Assembly: GCA_965200525.1 (NCBI GenBank)
Contig: OZ241368.1
Location: forward strand, 4,712,001-4,776,000
Source of the DNA: JANNPJ01 sp965200525
Lineage (GTDB): Bacteria; Actinomycetota; Actinomycetes; Actinomycetales; Kineosporiaceae
DNA: 64,000 bases
Direction: 5' to 3'
The notes beneath the pieces are model-generated. The model saw only the letters and a list, made by a program, of their open reading frames with translations. It did no database searches and was not told where the DNA came from. Shown here one piece after another: positions 1-8,196 of the stretch. The position numbers and the translations under genes are program-made. How positions within the stretch are numbered: the first letter of the stretch is position 1; the number at the start of each line of letters is the position of its first letter.

Positions 1-2044
1 GTTCGGGCCGGGCCCGGGTCTGCTCGACGAAGGCGAAACCGTCCATGCCGGGCATCTCCACGTCGACCAGGACCAGCGAGAACGGCCGGCTGGACGCCAG
101 TCTCAGGCCCTCCTCGGCCGAGGCGGCCAGCTCCACCTGGTAGCCGGCGGCTTCCAGGATGCTCTGCTCGAGCATCCTGGTGGTGAGCGAGTCGTCGACG
201 ATCAGGATCGGTGCCCGGCGCACCGGCGGCGCGGCCGGGGCGGACTCGTACTGCCCGGCCGCGTCGATCAGGGCTTCCGGTTCCAGCACCAGCCGGGGCC
301 GGCCGTCGACGTCCAGCCAGACCCCGGAGACCAGCGGGGAGGCCGGGGCCAGGGCCGGGATCGGGTGGATCGCCACCGAGGCGGTGCCGATCAGCCGCTG
401 GACCCCGATCGCGGCCGGACCGTTGCGTCCCTCCAGCAGCAGCACCGACCAGGCCTGGGGCCGGACCCGGGGCCGGGTCGGTGCGTCCGGGGTCTCGCCC
501 AGGGCGGTGGTCAGCGGAACGAACGGGTACCGGCGGCCACGGTGGCTCAGGCTCTGGCCGCGGGCTCCGACGACCAGGTCGGCGGCGGTGATCCGGATCG
601 TCTCGCGGACCGCGCTGACCGGCAGGCCGACCAGCTCACCGGCGTCCATCAGGATCACGTCCTGGGCGGTCAGCGAGAGCGGGCTGGTCAGGTCGATGGT
701 GGTGCCGGAGCCGGCCTCGGTCCGGATCGAGACCCGGCCGCCGAGTTGGCGAGCGGCGTCCCGAACTACGTCCAGGCCGATGCCCCGCCCGGAGATCTCG
801 CTGATCGTGGCGGCCGTGCTCACCCCGCCGTGGGTCAGCAGCTCGAGCACCTCGGCATCGCCGAGCGGCCCGGACCCGGCCCGGCCGGCCTGCTGCAGTT
901 CGCGCCGGACGGCGACCAGGTCGATCCCGCGCCCGTCGTCGGTGCAGCTGAAGACCACGGTGCTGCCGCGGCGGGAGACGTCGACCCGGACCCGGCCGGC
1001 GGCCGTCTTGCCCGCCGCCAGCCGTTCCTCCGGGGCCTCGATGCCGTGGGCCACGGCGTTGCGGACGATCTGGCGCAGCGCGGCCTGGGCCGTGGCCAGC
1101 ACGGGGGCGTCCAGCCGGATCCGGCCCCCGACGACGTCGACCAGCACGCGCTTGCCCTGGGCCGCGGCGACGTCCCGGGCGCCGCGTTCCAGGTCGGGCA
1201 CGATCGTCTCGACCGGGACCAGGCGCAGCCGCTCGGCCGTGTCGTGCACCTGCCGCAGTTCACGTTCCAGCCGATCGGTGGTGGCGCTCAGCCCCCGCTG
1301 CACCTCTTCGGCCGCCGCCTCCAGGCCGGCGATCTTCTTCAGCCGGTCCTCCCGCCGGGGGCCGGGGGTCTCGTGCAGCCGGGCCCGGATCCGGACCATT
1401 CGCTCGACGTTCGCCCGCAGTGCCCCGAGCTGGGCCCGGGCCTGCAGCACGCCCTCGATGACCAGGTCGATCTCGGCCAGCGAGGCCCGGGCGGTCTGCT
1501 CCGGGGCGAGCGCGGCCGGTTCCTCGCGAGGAGCCGGCACCGGAGCCGGCACCGGAGCCGGCGCCTGAGCCGATACCGGAGCCGATACCGGAGCCGATAC
1601 CGGGGCTGACACCGGAGCCGGTACCGCAGCCGGCACCGGAACCGGGGTCGGCGGGGCGGCCGGCAGCGGCGCGGGCCGGACCACGGTCGCGACCGGGGTC
1701 GCGATCGGAGTGGCGGCGGTGTCGGCCACCGGCTCGGCCTCGAGCTCGGTGACGGCGGCGCTGATCTCGTCGACCCGGGCCTGCATCCGGTCGAGCTCGT
1801 CCTCGCCGATCGGATCGCTCGACCCCCGGTAGGGCTCGAGCAGTTCCTCCAGGGCATGGGTGCTGTCGGCGATCCCGGCCAGGCCCACCACCCGGGCGGC
1901 GCCCTTCAGGGTGTGTGCGGCCCGCAGCACGGCCCCGACCTGCTCGGCCGTGGGTGCTCCCCGGAACAGGCCGGACAGCCCGGCGCCGAGGGCGTCGGCC
2001 AGCTCACGGGCCTCGATCCGGAAGTAACGGTAAGGGTCGGTCAT
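1..2044 (-). CDS. cheA: CheA-type hybrid histidine kinase with C-terminal receiver (3' end outside window)
   Basis: Signalling kinase of a chemosensory array; 681 residues are visible and the gene continues beyond base 1. Order seen: Hpt domain with AHTLKGAAR (phospho-accepting His44), a Pro/Ala/Val linker with short repeats (about 130-170), dimerisation helices, an HATPase region with N-box (RNAVAHGIE), DDGRGID and GRGIGLDVV, a CheW-like coupling domain, then a receiver domain with the aspartate in LVLVDVEMPGMDG. No separate P2 domain is evident. The ATG lies 4 bp after the stop of the upstream chemoreceptor gene, so it is the last visible gene of the operon. A receiver fused to CheA is typical of WspE/FrzE-like systems and is not found in the enteric CheA. 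The domain assignment is firm; the output of the system is unknown. Confidence 0.93.
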   Translation of the reverse strand, partial: MTDPYRYFRIEARELADALGAGLSGLFRGAPTAEQVGAVLRAAHTLKGAARVVGLAGIADSTHALEELLEPYRGSSDPIGEDELDRMQARVDEISAAVTELEAEPVADTAATPIATPVATVVRPAPLPAAPPTPVPVPAAVPAPVSAPVSAPVSAPVSAQAPAPVPAPVPAPREEPAALAPEQTARASLAEIDLVIEGVLQARAQLGALRANVERMVRIRARLHETPGPRREDRLKKIAGLEAAAEEVQRGLSATTDRLERELRQVHDTAERLRLVPVETIVPDLERGARDVAAAQGKRVLVDVVGGRIRLDAPVLATAQAALRQIVRNAVAHGIEAPEERLAAGKTAAGRVRVDVSRRGSTVVFSCTDDGRGIDLVAVRRELQQAGRAGSGPLGDAEVLELLTHGGVSTAATISEISGRGIGLDVVRDAARQLGGRVSIRTEAGSGTTIDLTSPLSLTAQDVILMDAGELVGLPVSAVRETIRITAADLVVGARGQSLSHRGRRYPFVPLTTALGETPDAPTRPRVRPQAWSVLLLEGRNGPAAIGVQRLIGTASVAIHPIPALAPASPLVSGVWLDVDGRPRLVLEPEALIDAAGQYESAPAAPPVRRAPILIVDDSLTTRMLEQSILEAAGYQVELAASAEEGLRLASSRPFSLVLVDVEMPGMDGFAFVEQTRARPE
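1531..1648. repeat. In-frame 12-bp minisatellite in the cheA linker
   Basis: Tandem degenerate 12-bp units (variants of ggagccgatacc) encode alternating VPAP and VSAP on the minus strand, forming the flexible Pro/Ala linker between the Hpt domain and the dimerisation helices. Such tracts can change copy number without breaking the frame. Confidence 0.8.
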
Positions 2045-2048
2045 GTCA

Positions 2049-3521
2049 TCACCCGGTCGTCGCCGGCTCGACCAGCCGGCGCAGCTTGGTCGACAGCTCG
2101 GTCAGCTGGGACGCCGTCTGCAGGGTCTGGGTCGAGCTGGTCTCGGTCTCCTTGGTCGTCTGGGTCACGTTGGCCACGGCGAAGTTCACCTGTTCCACCG
2201 CGGTGGTCTGCTGCTTGGTCGACAGCTCGATCTCGCGGGCGGCCTCGGTGGTGGTGATCACCAGGCCGACGATCTCGTCGAAGGACGAGGCCACCCCCTC
2301 GAACTGGGCCGTGCCGGCGTCCACCGCCTTGGAGCCGATCTCGGTGGCCATCACCGTGGTGTGTACCGCGCCGCGGATCACGTCGATCAGGTCCCGGATC
2401 TCCTTGGTCGACTCGGCCACCCGGTCGGCCAGTTTGCGGATCTCGTCGGCGACCACCGCGAACCGCTTGCCCGACTCGCCCGCCCCGGCCGCCTCGATGG
2501 TCGAGTTGATGGCCAGGATGTTGGTCTGCTCGGAGAGCTCGGAGACGATGTCGAGCACCGCCCCGATCCGCTGCGACTTGTCGCCCAGCTCGAGCATGTG
2601 GTTGACGATCACGTCGACCTGGCGGCGGATCTCGGTCATCGACTGCTGGGCCGAGGCGACCGTGCCCGCCCCGGACCGGCCCGCGGTGGCGGTCAGGTCG
2701 GCCGCACCGGACACCCGGCGGGCGCTCTCGGTGATCTGCCGCGACGAGGCCAGCAGCTCGTTGATCGTGGTCGAGATCTCGCTCATCGCGGTGGCCTGTT
2801 CCATCGCCCCGACCGCCTGCTGATTGGCCGTGGTCTGCAGCTCGGCCGACGAGCTCTGGACCTCGCCCACGGCCGAGCCGATCCGGCGGCGCAGGTTGCG
2901 GGTCAGCACGGCTGCCAGCAGCGTGGTCAGCAGCACGGTGCCGATCAGCACCGCGACGATCAGGGCGACGTCGCGGTCGGCGGTGTCGTTGGAGTCCTTG
3001 ACCCCGGCCACGGCCAGCTGGTGCTCGTAGGCGCTGAATTCGAGCAGGTCGCCGCGCAGCGCGATCCGCTGCGCGCTGACCGCGTTGAACTGCGTGACCA
3101 CCGTCTCGTGCGGCGGGTTGCGGTCCATCAGCGCGTTCAGGTCGTCGATGGCTTTCTGGGAGGCGGCCGCCGAGGCGGTGATCCGGGTCAGCAGCTGCTC
3201 GCCCTTGGCCGTGTGCACCAGGGCCTTGGTCTGGGCCAGCAGCGAGTTGAAGGTCGCGGTGCCGGTGGCGGTCTCGTCCCGGTAGGACTTCTCCCCGGTC
3301 AGCAGGTAACCGCGCAGGGCGGTGGCCCGGTCGGCCCGGGCGGTCAGCAGTTGCTGGGACTTGATCTCCAGCTGGCTGTCGACCGAGATCACCCGGTCCT
3401 TGCTGGCCACCACGCTGTGCAGGCCGAGCAGGGCGATCACGCCGCCGGCCAGGTTCAGGGCCAGGACGGCGGCGAAGCCCGCGGCCAAGGTCCGGCCGAA
3501 CGTCCAGTTGCTGGTGCTCAT
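2049..3521 (-). CDS. Methyl-accepting chemotaxis protein with CHASE3-like sensor
   Basis: Membrane chemoreceptor of 490 residues. An N-terminal membrane segment (about 10-32) is followed by an extracytoplasmic helical sensor resembling CHASE3/4HB, a second membrane segment near 180-200, and a cytoplasmic coiled coil whose hairpin tip contains EQTNILAINSTIEAAGAGE and FAVVADEIRKLADRVAEST. A HAMP domain is not obvious. I chose the ATG at 3521 because it overlaps the stop of the upstream cheW in an ATGA; longer starts would run through cheW. The neighbours (cheW, cheR, cheA) make it the cognate receptor of this operon. Its signalling half is closely similar to the receptor at 54860-56371. Confidence 0.93.
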   Translation of the reverse strand: MSTSNWTFGRTLAAGFAAVLALNLAGGVIALLGLHSVVASKDRVISVDSQLEIKSQQLLTARADRATALRGYLLTGEKSYRDETATGTATFNSLLAQTKALVHTAKGEQLLTRITASAAASQKAIDDLNALMDRNPPHETVVTQFNAVSAQRIALRGDLLEFSAYEHQLAVAGVKDSNDTADRDVALIVAVLIGTVLLTTLLAAVLTRNLRRRIGSAVGEVQSSSAELQTTANQQAVGAMEQATAMSEISTTINELLASSRQITESARRVSGAADLTATAGRSGAGTVASAQQSMTEIRRQVDVIVNHMLELGDKSQRIGAVLDIVSELSEQTNILAINSTIEAAGAGESGKRFAVVADEIRKLADRVAESTKEIRDLIDVIRGAVHTTVMATEIGSKAVDAGTAQFEGVASSFDEIVGLVITTTEAAREIELSTKQQTTAVEQVNFAVANVTQTTKETETSSTQTLQTASQLTELSTKLRRLVEPATTG

Positions 3522-4081
3522 GACTCGTACTCCTGGTCGGCACTGTGCCGGTGGGTGAGGTGGGGCTGGTTGCCGAGCGAGCGGATGGTCGCGACCAGGG
3601 CGGTCATCTCGATCAGCCGGCCCGCGTCGAGGCTGCCGGTGCGGATCCGCCGGTAACCGTCGAAGTGCTCGAACGCCACCCCGACGGTCGGTTCGGCGGC
3701 GGCGATCACCAGCCAGCCGGGCCGGGTGGCCGGCCCGCCGTCGAGCCGGCCGAGGTCGTAGGCGGCGACCACGGACCCGCGGTTGCCGATGATCCCGAGC
3801 AGCGCCGGGGCCGGCGTCGGCAGCACGGTGAGCAGCGGATGCGCGATCACCCCGGCGATCTCGCTCAGGCGCAGCACGCACGGCTCGTCGCCCAGGCGCA
3901 GGGCGATCACGTCCTCGAGGTCGGTCTCGGGGTCGCGTGGCGGCCGGGCGAAGGCGGCGTCGAACTCGGCCCGCATCGCGCCGGCCCGGTTCGACCACTG
4001 ATCGCCGCCGGCGGCGAGGTCGTGGTCCTCGGCCGCAGCCGGGCGAGGGTCGCGGGGGAACGGCACGGCCGGCTGGCTCAT
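3518..4081 (-). CDS. cheW: CheW-like adaptor protein (first of two)
   Basis: A 187-residue coupling protein linking receptor and CheA. After a roughly 55-residue polar N-terminal extension, the CheW fold begins at DVIALRLGDEPCVLRLSEI and includes the usual Gly-rich turn (LLGIIGNRGSVVAAYDLGRL). The ATG overlaps the stop of cheR (ATGA, 4081/4078) and its own stop overlaps the receptor start, so translation is probably coupled along the operon. Two unequal CheW genes flanking cheR resemble wspB/wspD. The fold call is confident; which CheW binds which partner cannot be told. Confidence 0.87.
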   Translation of the reverse strand: MSQPAVPFPRDPRPAAAEDHDLAAGGDQWSNRAGAMRAEFDAAFARPPRDPETDLEDVIALRLGDEPCVLRLSEIAGVIAHPLLTVLPTPAPALLGIIGNRGSVVAAYDLGRLDGGPATRPGWLVIAAAEPTVGVAFEHFDGYRRIRTGSLDAGRLIEMTALVATIRSLGNQPHLTHRHSADQEYES

Positions 4082-5547
4082 CGGTCTCCTCCGGTCACGG
4101 CCGACTGGGTGCGGCACAGCGAGATCAGCGACTCGCGGTCGAAACCGCCGCCGAACAGCAGGATCCGCCGGTCGGTCTCGGCCGCCAGCAGCCGGGCGGC
4201 GGTGCTGTAGTGGCGGTGGGCGGCCGGCTGGTCGCCGGTGCGCTGGATCAGCCGGCCGAGCTGCAGGTGGGCCAGGGCGAACCGGGGGTCGCAACCGGTC
4301 GCGGTGCGGCAGTGCTCGATCGCGGCCGGCAGGTCGGCGCCGAACTCCAGGCCGGCGGCCAGCAGGGCGTGGGCGTCGGCGGCGAACCGGTCGTGCTCGA
4401 GCAACCGGTGGCAGGCGATCGCGGCAGCCGAGTAGCTGCCGGTGTGGGTGAGCAGGGCGGCCCGCAGCAACAGCAGTTCCGGGTCGGTGCTCGCCCCGGT
4501 GGCCGGGCCGAGCCGCTCGAGTCGGTCGAGGGCGCTCAGCGCCTCGGCGAACCGCTCCTGGCCGATCAGTTCCAGCACCGAAGTGAGCTCCAGGCTCGGG
4601 ACGGCGGCGTCCGGAGCCGGGTCGCGGTCGGGACCGGCCGGGCCGGGGTGCGGGACGGAGGGACCGGGGGCGGGGGACCGGCGCGGTGACGGGGTCGCGG
4701 TGGCCGGCGCCACCGGTGTCACCTCGACCGGCCGCCGGCGGTAGTAGAACGTGCCGTGGCTCTCGCACAGCTCGAACTGCGTCGTCATCCCGCGCAGGGT
4801 CTCGGCCGAGCCGAGGAACAGGAACCCGCCCGGCGCCAGGGCCCGGGCGAACCGGTCGATCACCGTGGCCATCACGTCGGGGGCGAAGTACATCAGCACG
4901 TTGCGGCAGAACACCACGTCGAGCGACTCCGGCGCCCACAGGACGGGGTCGTCCGTCGCCAGATTGGTCTGCTGGAACCGGACCCGCTCGCGGACGGCCG
5001 GATCCAGCTCGACGACGTCGCCGGTCTCGATGAACCATCGTCGCCGCAGCTCGGCCGGGACCGAGCGCAGCGACCAGGCGGTGTAGCGGCCGGTGCGGGC
5101 CCGCTCGACCGCCGCCGGGTTCAGGTCGACCCCGAGGATGCCGGCGGTGGGCTGGCCGCTCTCGCGTAGCGCGATGGCCAGCGAGTAGGCCTCTTCGCCG
5201 GAGGAGCAGCCGGCCGAGAGCACCCGCAGCTCGCCGATCCGCCCGGGCGCAGCGAGCCGCTCGGGCACCACCCGCTCGGTCAGCGCCCGGAACTGCTCCA
5301 GGTGGCGCAGGAAATAGGTCTCACCGGTGGTGAGCACCCGGCCCAGGGCGGCCAGCTCGGCGCTCGGTCCGGCGGTGAGCTGGTCGAGGTAGGCCTCGCT
5401 CGACTGGCCGCTGGCCCGCAACCGCACCAGCAGGGCGCTGGTCAGCTGCTGGGTGCCGGCGTCGTGGTCGAACCGCAGACCCAGGTGGCGCTCGACCAGG
5501 CCGCGGAACCGGTCCAGGTCCGCGGGGCTCGGGGCGCTGGTCGTCAG
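4078..5547 (-). CDS. cheR: CheR methyltransferase with C-terminal TPR domain; apparent CTG start
   Basis: Transfers methyl groups from S-adenosylmethionine to receptor glutamates. Of about 489 residues, 1-75 form the CheR N-terminal helical domain, GETYFLR (75-81) is the family substrate-loop motif, and VLSAGCSSGEEAYSLA (109-124) is the SAM-binding loop; NVLMYF follows in the catalytic domain. From about 320 a tetratricopeptide region (repeated A-x3-H/Y helices) replaces the usual end, as in WspC. No in-frame ATG, GTG or TTG exists near the expected N-terminus: a CTG at 5547 overlaps the stop of the preceding cheW (CTGA) and has AGGTGA seven bases upstream. The first in-frame GTG would remove the N-terminal helices. 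Function is confident, start tentative. Confidence 0.88.
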   Translation of the reverse strand: MTTSAPSPADLDRFRGLVERHLGLRFDHDAGTQQLTSALLVRLRASGQSSEAYLDQLTAGPSAELAALGRVLTTGETYFLRHLEQFRALTERVVPERLAAPGRIGELRVLSAGCSSGEEAYSLAIALRESGQPTAGILGVDLNPAAVERARTGRYTAWSLRSVPAELRRRWFIETGDVVELDPAVRERVRFQQTNLATDDPVLWAPESLDVVFCRNVLMYFAPDVMATVIDRFARALAPGGFLFLGSAETLRGMTTQFELCESHGTFYYRRRPVEVTPVAPATATPSPRRSPAPGPSVPHPGPAGPDRDPAPDAAVPSLELTSVLELIGQERFAEALSALDRLERLGPATGASTDPELLLLRAALLTHTGSYSAAAIACHRLLEHDRFAADAHALLAAGLEFGADLPAAIEHCRTATGCDPRFALAHLQLGRLIQRTGDQPAAHRHYSTAARLLAAETDRRILLFGGGFDRESLISLCRTQSAVTGGDR

Positions 5548-6035
5548 GACGTCGTCACCTGCTCGGTCGCCCGGGCCCAGACCGCGTCGGGCACCAGCCG
5601 GGTCCGGTCGAGCACCAGCAGCAGGCCGCTGTCGAGGCTGCCGATCGCGGAGACCGTGTCCAGGTCGAGCGAGTCCAGCAAGGGCGGCAGCTCCTGCAGG
5701 CCGGCGTCGTCCAGCACCTGGACGCCGATCACCGAGCTGACCGCGAGGGCCGCAGGCCGCTCGTCCTGGACGATCGTGACGAACCGGGTCGGGGGGTCCG
5801 GGGGCAGGCCGAGCAGGGCCGCGGTGTCGACCACCGGAACCACCGCCCCTCGGATCGTGGACACGCCGAGCACGAACGGCGCCGTCCCGGCGAAAACCTG
5901 CACCGGTAGCGGGCGCATGATCTCGACCACGGCGGCCAGCGGGATCGCCAGCAGGCGGTCGCCGACCCGGCAGAACAGGGCCGGGCGGGCCGTCGTGCCG
6001 GTCAGTGCCGGTCCGTCGAACACCCCCGTGATCAT
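5544..6035 (-). CDS. cheW: CheW-like adaptor protein (second), first gene of the chemosensory operon
   Basis: A 163-residue CheW-domain protein beginning MITGVFDGP. The domain runs from ALFCRVGDRLLAIPLAAVVEIM through VLGVSTIRGAVVPVVDTAALLG, the standard CheW beta-barrel pattern. It is the promoter-proximal gene of the minus-strand operon; 154 bp separate it from the divergent cysteine protease. An upstream in-frame ATG at 6158 would add 41 Pro/Arg-rich residues unlike CheW, so the start at 6035 is preferred although its ribosome site is weak. Its stop overlaps the putative CTG start of cheR. Confidence 0.86.
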   Translation of the reverse strand: MITGVFDGPALTGTTARPALFCRVGDRLLAIPLAAVVEIMRPLPVQVFAGTAPFVLGVSTIRGAVVPVVDTAALLGLPPDPPTRFVTIVQDERPAALAVSSVIGVQVLDDAGLQELPPLLDSLDLDTVSAIGSLDSGLLLVLDRTRLVPDAVWARATEQVTTS

Positions 6036-6189
6036 GGGCTCTGCTTCGGTCGACGGCGGGCCGACCTTGAGGGTCGGGCCGAGGCGGGGCCGGTTCTGCT
6101 GACCGGCTGTATCTGGACCGGCGTCGGCTGCTCTGACTGGGTACGACCTCGGGCACACCGGCCCAGGTGCTCACGGAGGGACTCGTGCC

Positions 6190-7002
6190 ATGACCGAACC
6201 AGTGGCCCGCAACAGCTCGAAGTACGGCTGGAGACCCGATCTGCCCGACTCGCGGGACTTTCTGTACTCCGCGCCCCGGCTGGCCCTGGCTCAACTACCG
6301 CCGGCGGTGGACCTGAGGGCCCAGTGCCCGGCCATCTACGACCAGGGCCGGATCGGCAGCTGCACGGCCAACGCGATCGGCGCCGCCTACGAGTTCGGCC
6401 TGCTCAAGCAGCAGCTGCCCGACTTCGCGCCGTCCCGGCTGTTCATCTACTACAACGAGCGGGCCACCGAGGGCAGCATCGGGTTCGACGCCGGGGCCCA
6501 GATCCGGGACGGCATCAAGAGCGTGAACAAGCAGGGCGTCTGCGCCGAGACCGAGTGGCCGTACGACGACTCGCCGGCCGACCAGAACACCGGGGCGTTC
6601 CCGGCCGGGTCGAGGGCCGGCGTCCGGCCCGACGACCAGTGCTACACCGATGCGCTGGGCCACCGCTCGACCACCTACCAGCGGGTCGCGCGCAGCCTCG
6701 AGCAGTTCAAGGGCTGCCTGGCCGCCGGCTACCCGTTCGTCTTCGGGTTCGCCGTCTACACCAGCTTCGAGAGCGCCGAGGTGGCCAAGACCGGAGCGGT
6801 CGACCTACCGGCCCTGGACGAGGACATCCTCGGCGGGCACGCCGTGCTGGCGGTCGGCTATGACGACCAGAGCGGGCGCTTCCTGGTCCGCAACTCGTGG
6901 GGGCCGGGCTGGGGACAGGAGGGCTACTTCACGATGCCCTACGCCTACCTGACCGAGCACGGCCTGTCGTCGGACTTCTGGACCCTACGCATCGTCACCT
7001 GA
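6190..7002 (+). CDS. Papain-like (C1A) cysteine protease
   Basis: A 270-residue protease of the papain fold. All catalytic elements are present: Gln52 in DQGRIGSCTAN with Cys58 as nucleophile, His217 in GGHAVLAVGYDD, and Asn235 in RNSWGPGWGQEGY. There is no signal peptide and little propeptide; the N-terminus (YGWRPDLPDSRDF) resembles the short leader common to bacterial C1A proteins of this type. GGAGGG precedes the ATG by about 8 bases. It is monocistronic, divergent from the chemosensory operon, and overlaps the next minus-strand gene tail-to-tail by 18 bp. Substrate unknown; possibly cytoplasmic or exported by a non-classical route. Confidence 0.9.
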   Translation: MTEPVARNSSKYGWRPDLPDSRDFLYSAPRLALAQLPPAVDLRAQCPAIYDQGRIGSCTANAIGAAYEFGLLKQQLPDFAPSRLFIYYNERATEGSIGFDAGAQIRDGIKSVNKQGVCAETEWPYDDSPADQNTGAFPAGSRAGVRPDDQCYTDALGHRSTTYQRVARSLEQFKGCLAAGYPFVFGFAVYTSFESAEVAKTGAVDLPALDEDILGGHAVLAVGYDDQSGRFLVRNSWGPGWGQEGYFTMPYAYLTEHGLSSDFWTLRIVT

Positions 7003-7293
7003 GCGGGTCGGCGCCGGCACCGCGCTGATCGCGAACGGCCGGCCGGAGCCGTCCAGCCGGTGCTTCAGGTGCTCCAGGATCCGCTCCTCGCCGGCGCTCG
7101 AGGGCTGGGCGGCGTGTGGACGGCGCTCGGCCAGGAAGACGGTCGCCGCGCCGCTGCCGTCGGTGGCCTGCTCGACGTCCAGGACCAGAAAGCTGGTTCC
7201 GGCGGCGAACGCCACCGAGTTGGCCTCGGCCTCCAGCAGGGTGACCCGCTGGCCGGACTGTGACCAGATGGCATAGGTGACGAGGCTCTTCAT
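6985..7293 (-). CDS. Small hypothetical protein downstream of an ECF sigma factor
   Basis: A 102-residue protein starting MKSLVTYAIWSQSGQRV with a good ribosome site (GAAAGGA) 7 bases before the ATG. The first 60 residues are predicted beta-rich (TSFLVLDVEQATDG, AATVFLAERRP), followed by a short charged helix (GEERILEHLKHRL). I recognise no family. Its ATG overlaps by 4 nt the stop of a possible 63-residue gene that itself overlaps the sigma factor gene, so the three may be one transcript. It overlaps the protease gene convergently. Confidence 0.65.
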   Translation of the reverse strand: MKSLVTYAIWSQSGQRVTLLEAEANSVAFAAGTSFLVLDVEQATDGSGAATVFLAERRPHAAQPSSAGEERILEHLKHRLDGSGRPFAISAVPAPTRSGDDA

Positions 7294-7481
7294 GGCGTCG
7301 GTCCTTTCGCTCGGTGACCACTCGGCGCCGGCCCGGCCGCGGGCCCGGGGGGAAACGCGATCTCGGGGGCCCGGTCGCCGGGCCGGCCCAGCTTGGTTCG
7401 CGGCCGGGGGCTGCGCCACGGCCGGGTCGTCACGCGCAGCAGCGCCGGCCGCAGGCCGAGGCCGGACGGGGAGGCGGCCAT
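7290..7481 (-). CDS. Possible small Arg/Pro-rich protein coupled to the sigma factor gene
   Basis: A 63-residue reading frame (MAASPSGLGLRPALLR...) whose ATG is embedded in TGATG with the sigma-factor stop and whose TGA overlaps the next ATG (ATGA). The exact coupling at both ends favours a real gene. The composition (many Pro, Arg, Gly) and lack of any recognised motif argue for caution; it could be chance in GC-rich DNA. No cysteine/histidine anti-sigma motif and no membrane segment is visible. Confidence 0.4.
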   Translation of the reverse strand: MAASPSGLGLRPALLRVTTRPWRSPRPRTKLGRPGDRAPEIAFPPGPAAGPAPSGHRAKGPTP

Positions 7482-8026
7482 CAGCTGGCGCGCAGGCCGC
7501 TCTGCGCGACGTTCCCGCGAAGAGTGCGCAGCGCGTAGTAGAGCCGGCTCTTGACCGTTCCGACCGGGATCCCGAGCACGGCCGCGGCCTGCACCGCCGT
7601 CCGGTCGTTCAGGTAGACCTCGACCAGCACGGCCCGGTGCTCGGGCCAGATCGAGCCCAGCAGGTCGTCGACCACCATGGCCATCACGACCTCCTCGGCC
7701 TGGTCGTCGTCGGCGGCGACGTCCGGGTGCTCGAGCTCCACCTCGGTCGGGCGGACCTGGCGCATCCGGTGCCCGTCGACCGCGATGTTGTAGGCCACCC
7801 GGCGCAGCCAGCCGTTGACCGAGCCGTGCTCTGGGGTGAGTCGATCGATCCGGCGCCAGGCCCGCACGAACGTCTCCTGGACGACGTCCTCGGCTCGGGC
7901 TGCGTCCCCGCCGACCAGCCGGCTCGTATAGGCGAGCAGAGCCGCACGATGTGTTCGTACGATCTGGACCAGACGCTGCTCGTCGGTCTGCTCACAACGC
8001 TGCTCGCACTCGACCATTTCGACCAT
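7481..8026 (-). CDS. ECF-subfamily RNA polymerase sigma factor
   Basis: A 181-residue sigma factor lacking regions 1 and 3. Region 2 shows LLAYTSRLVGGDAARAEDVVQETFVRAWRRI, with the conserved D-x-x-Q-E-x-F-x-R-A-W; region 4 shows EHRAVLVEVYLNDRTAVQAAAVLGIPVGTVKSRLYYALRTLR, the helix-turn-helix reading the -35 element. I start at the ATG at 8026 because the 50 residues upstream in frame are Gly/Pro/Cys-rich and unlike the family. No zinc-binding anti-sigma gene follows; two small unrecognised coupled genes do. It is divergent from the gene at 8197. Confidence 0.9.
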   Translation of the reverse strand: MVEMVECEQRCEQTDEQRLVQIVRTHRAALLAYTSRLVGGDAARAEDVVQETFVRAWRRIDRLTPEHGSVNGWLRRVAYNIAVDGHRMRQVRPTEVELEHPDVAADDDQAEEVVMAMVVDDLLGSIWPEHRAVLVEVYLNDRTAVQAAAVLGIPVGTVKSRLYYALRTLRGNVAQSGLRAS

Positions 8027-8196
8027 GTAGCGACAGTCGCAGCCGGGGTGCCCCGCCCGACATGGAGTTGTCCCTCCGCCGCCGGGTGCCCACCCCCCAC
8101 AAAAGCGGGGGTAAACCCTACTTTCACGGCCTGGACTGAACCCGCCCCGGGCCGGATCCGTGGTCCGGGCAGGCAACCGGTCCGCTGGAGAGGGTC

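Noticed and set aside
8092..8110. Hairpin cccccac-aaaa-gcggggg in the sigma factor/8197 spacer
   Set aside because: It lies between divergent starts, has a mismatch, and no T-run; simple GC-rich symmetry is enough to explain it.
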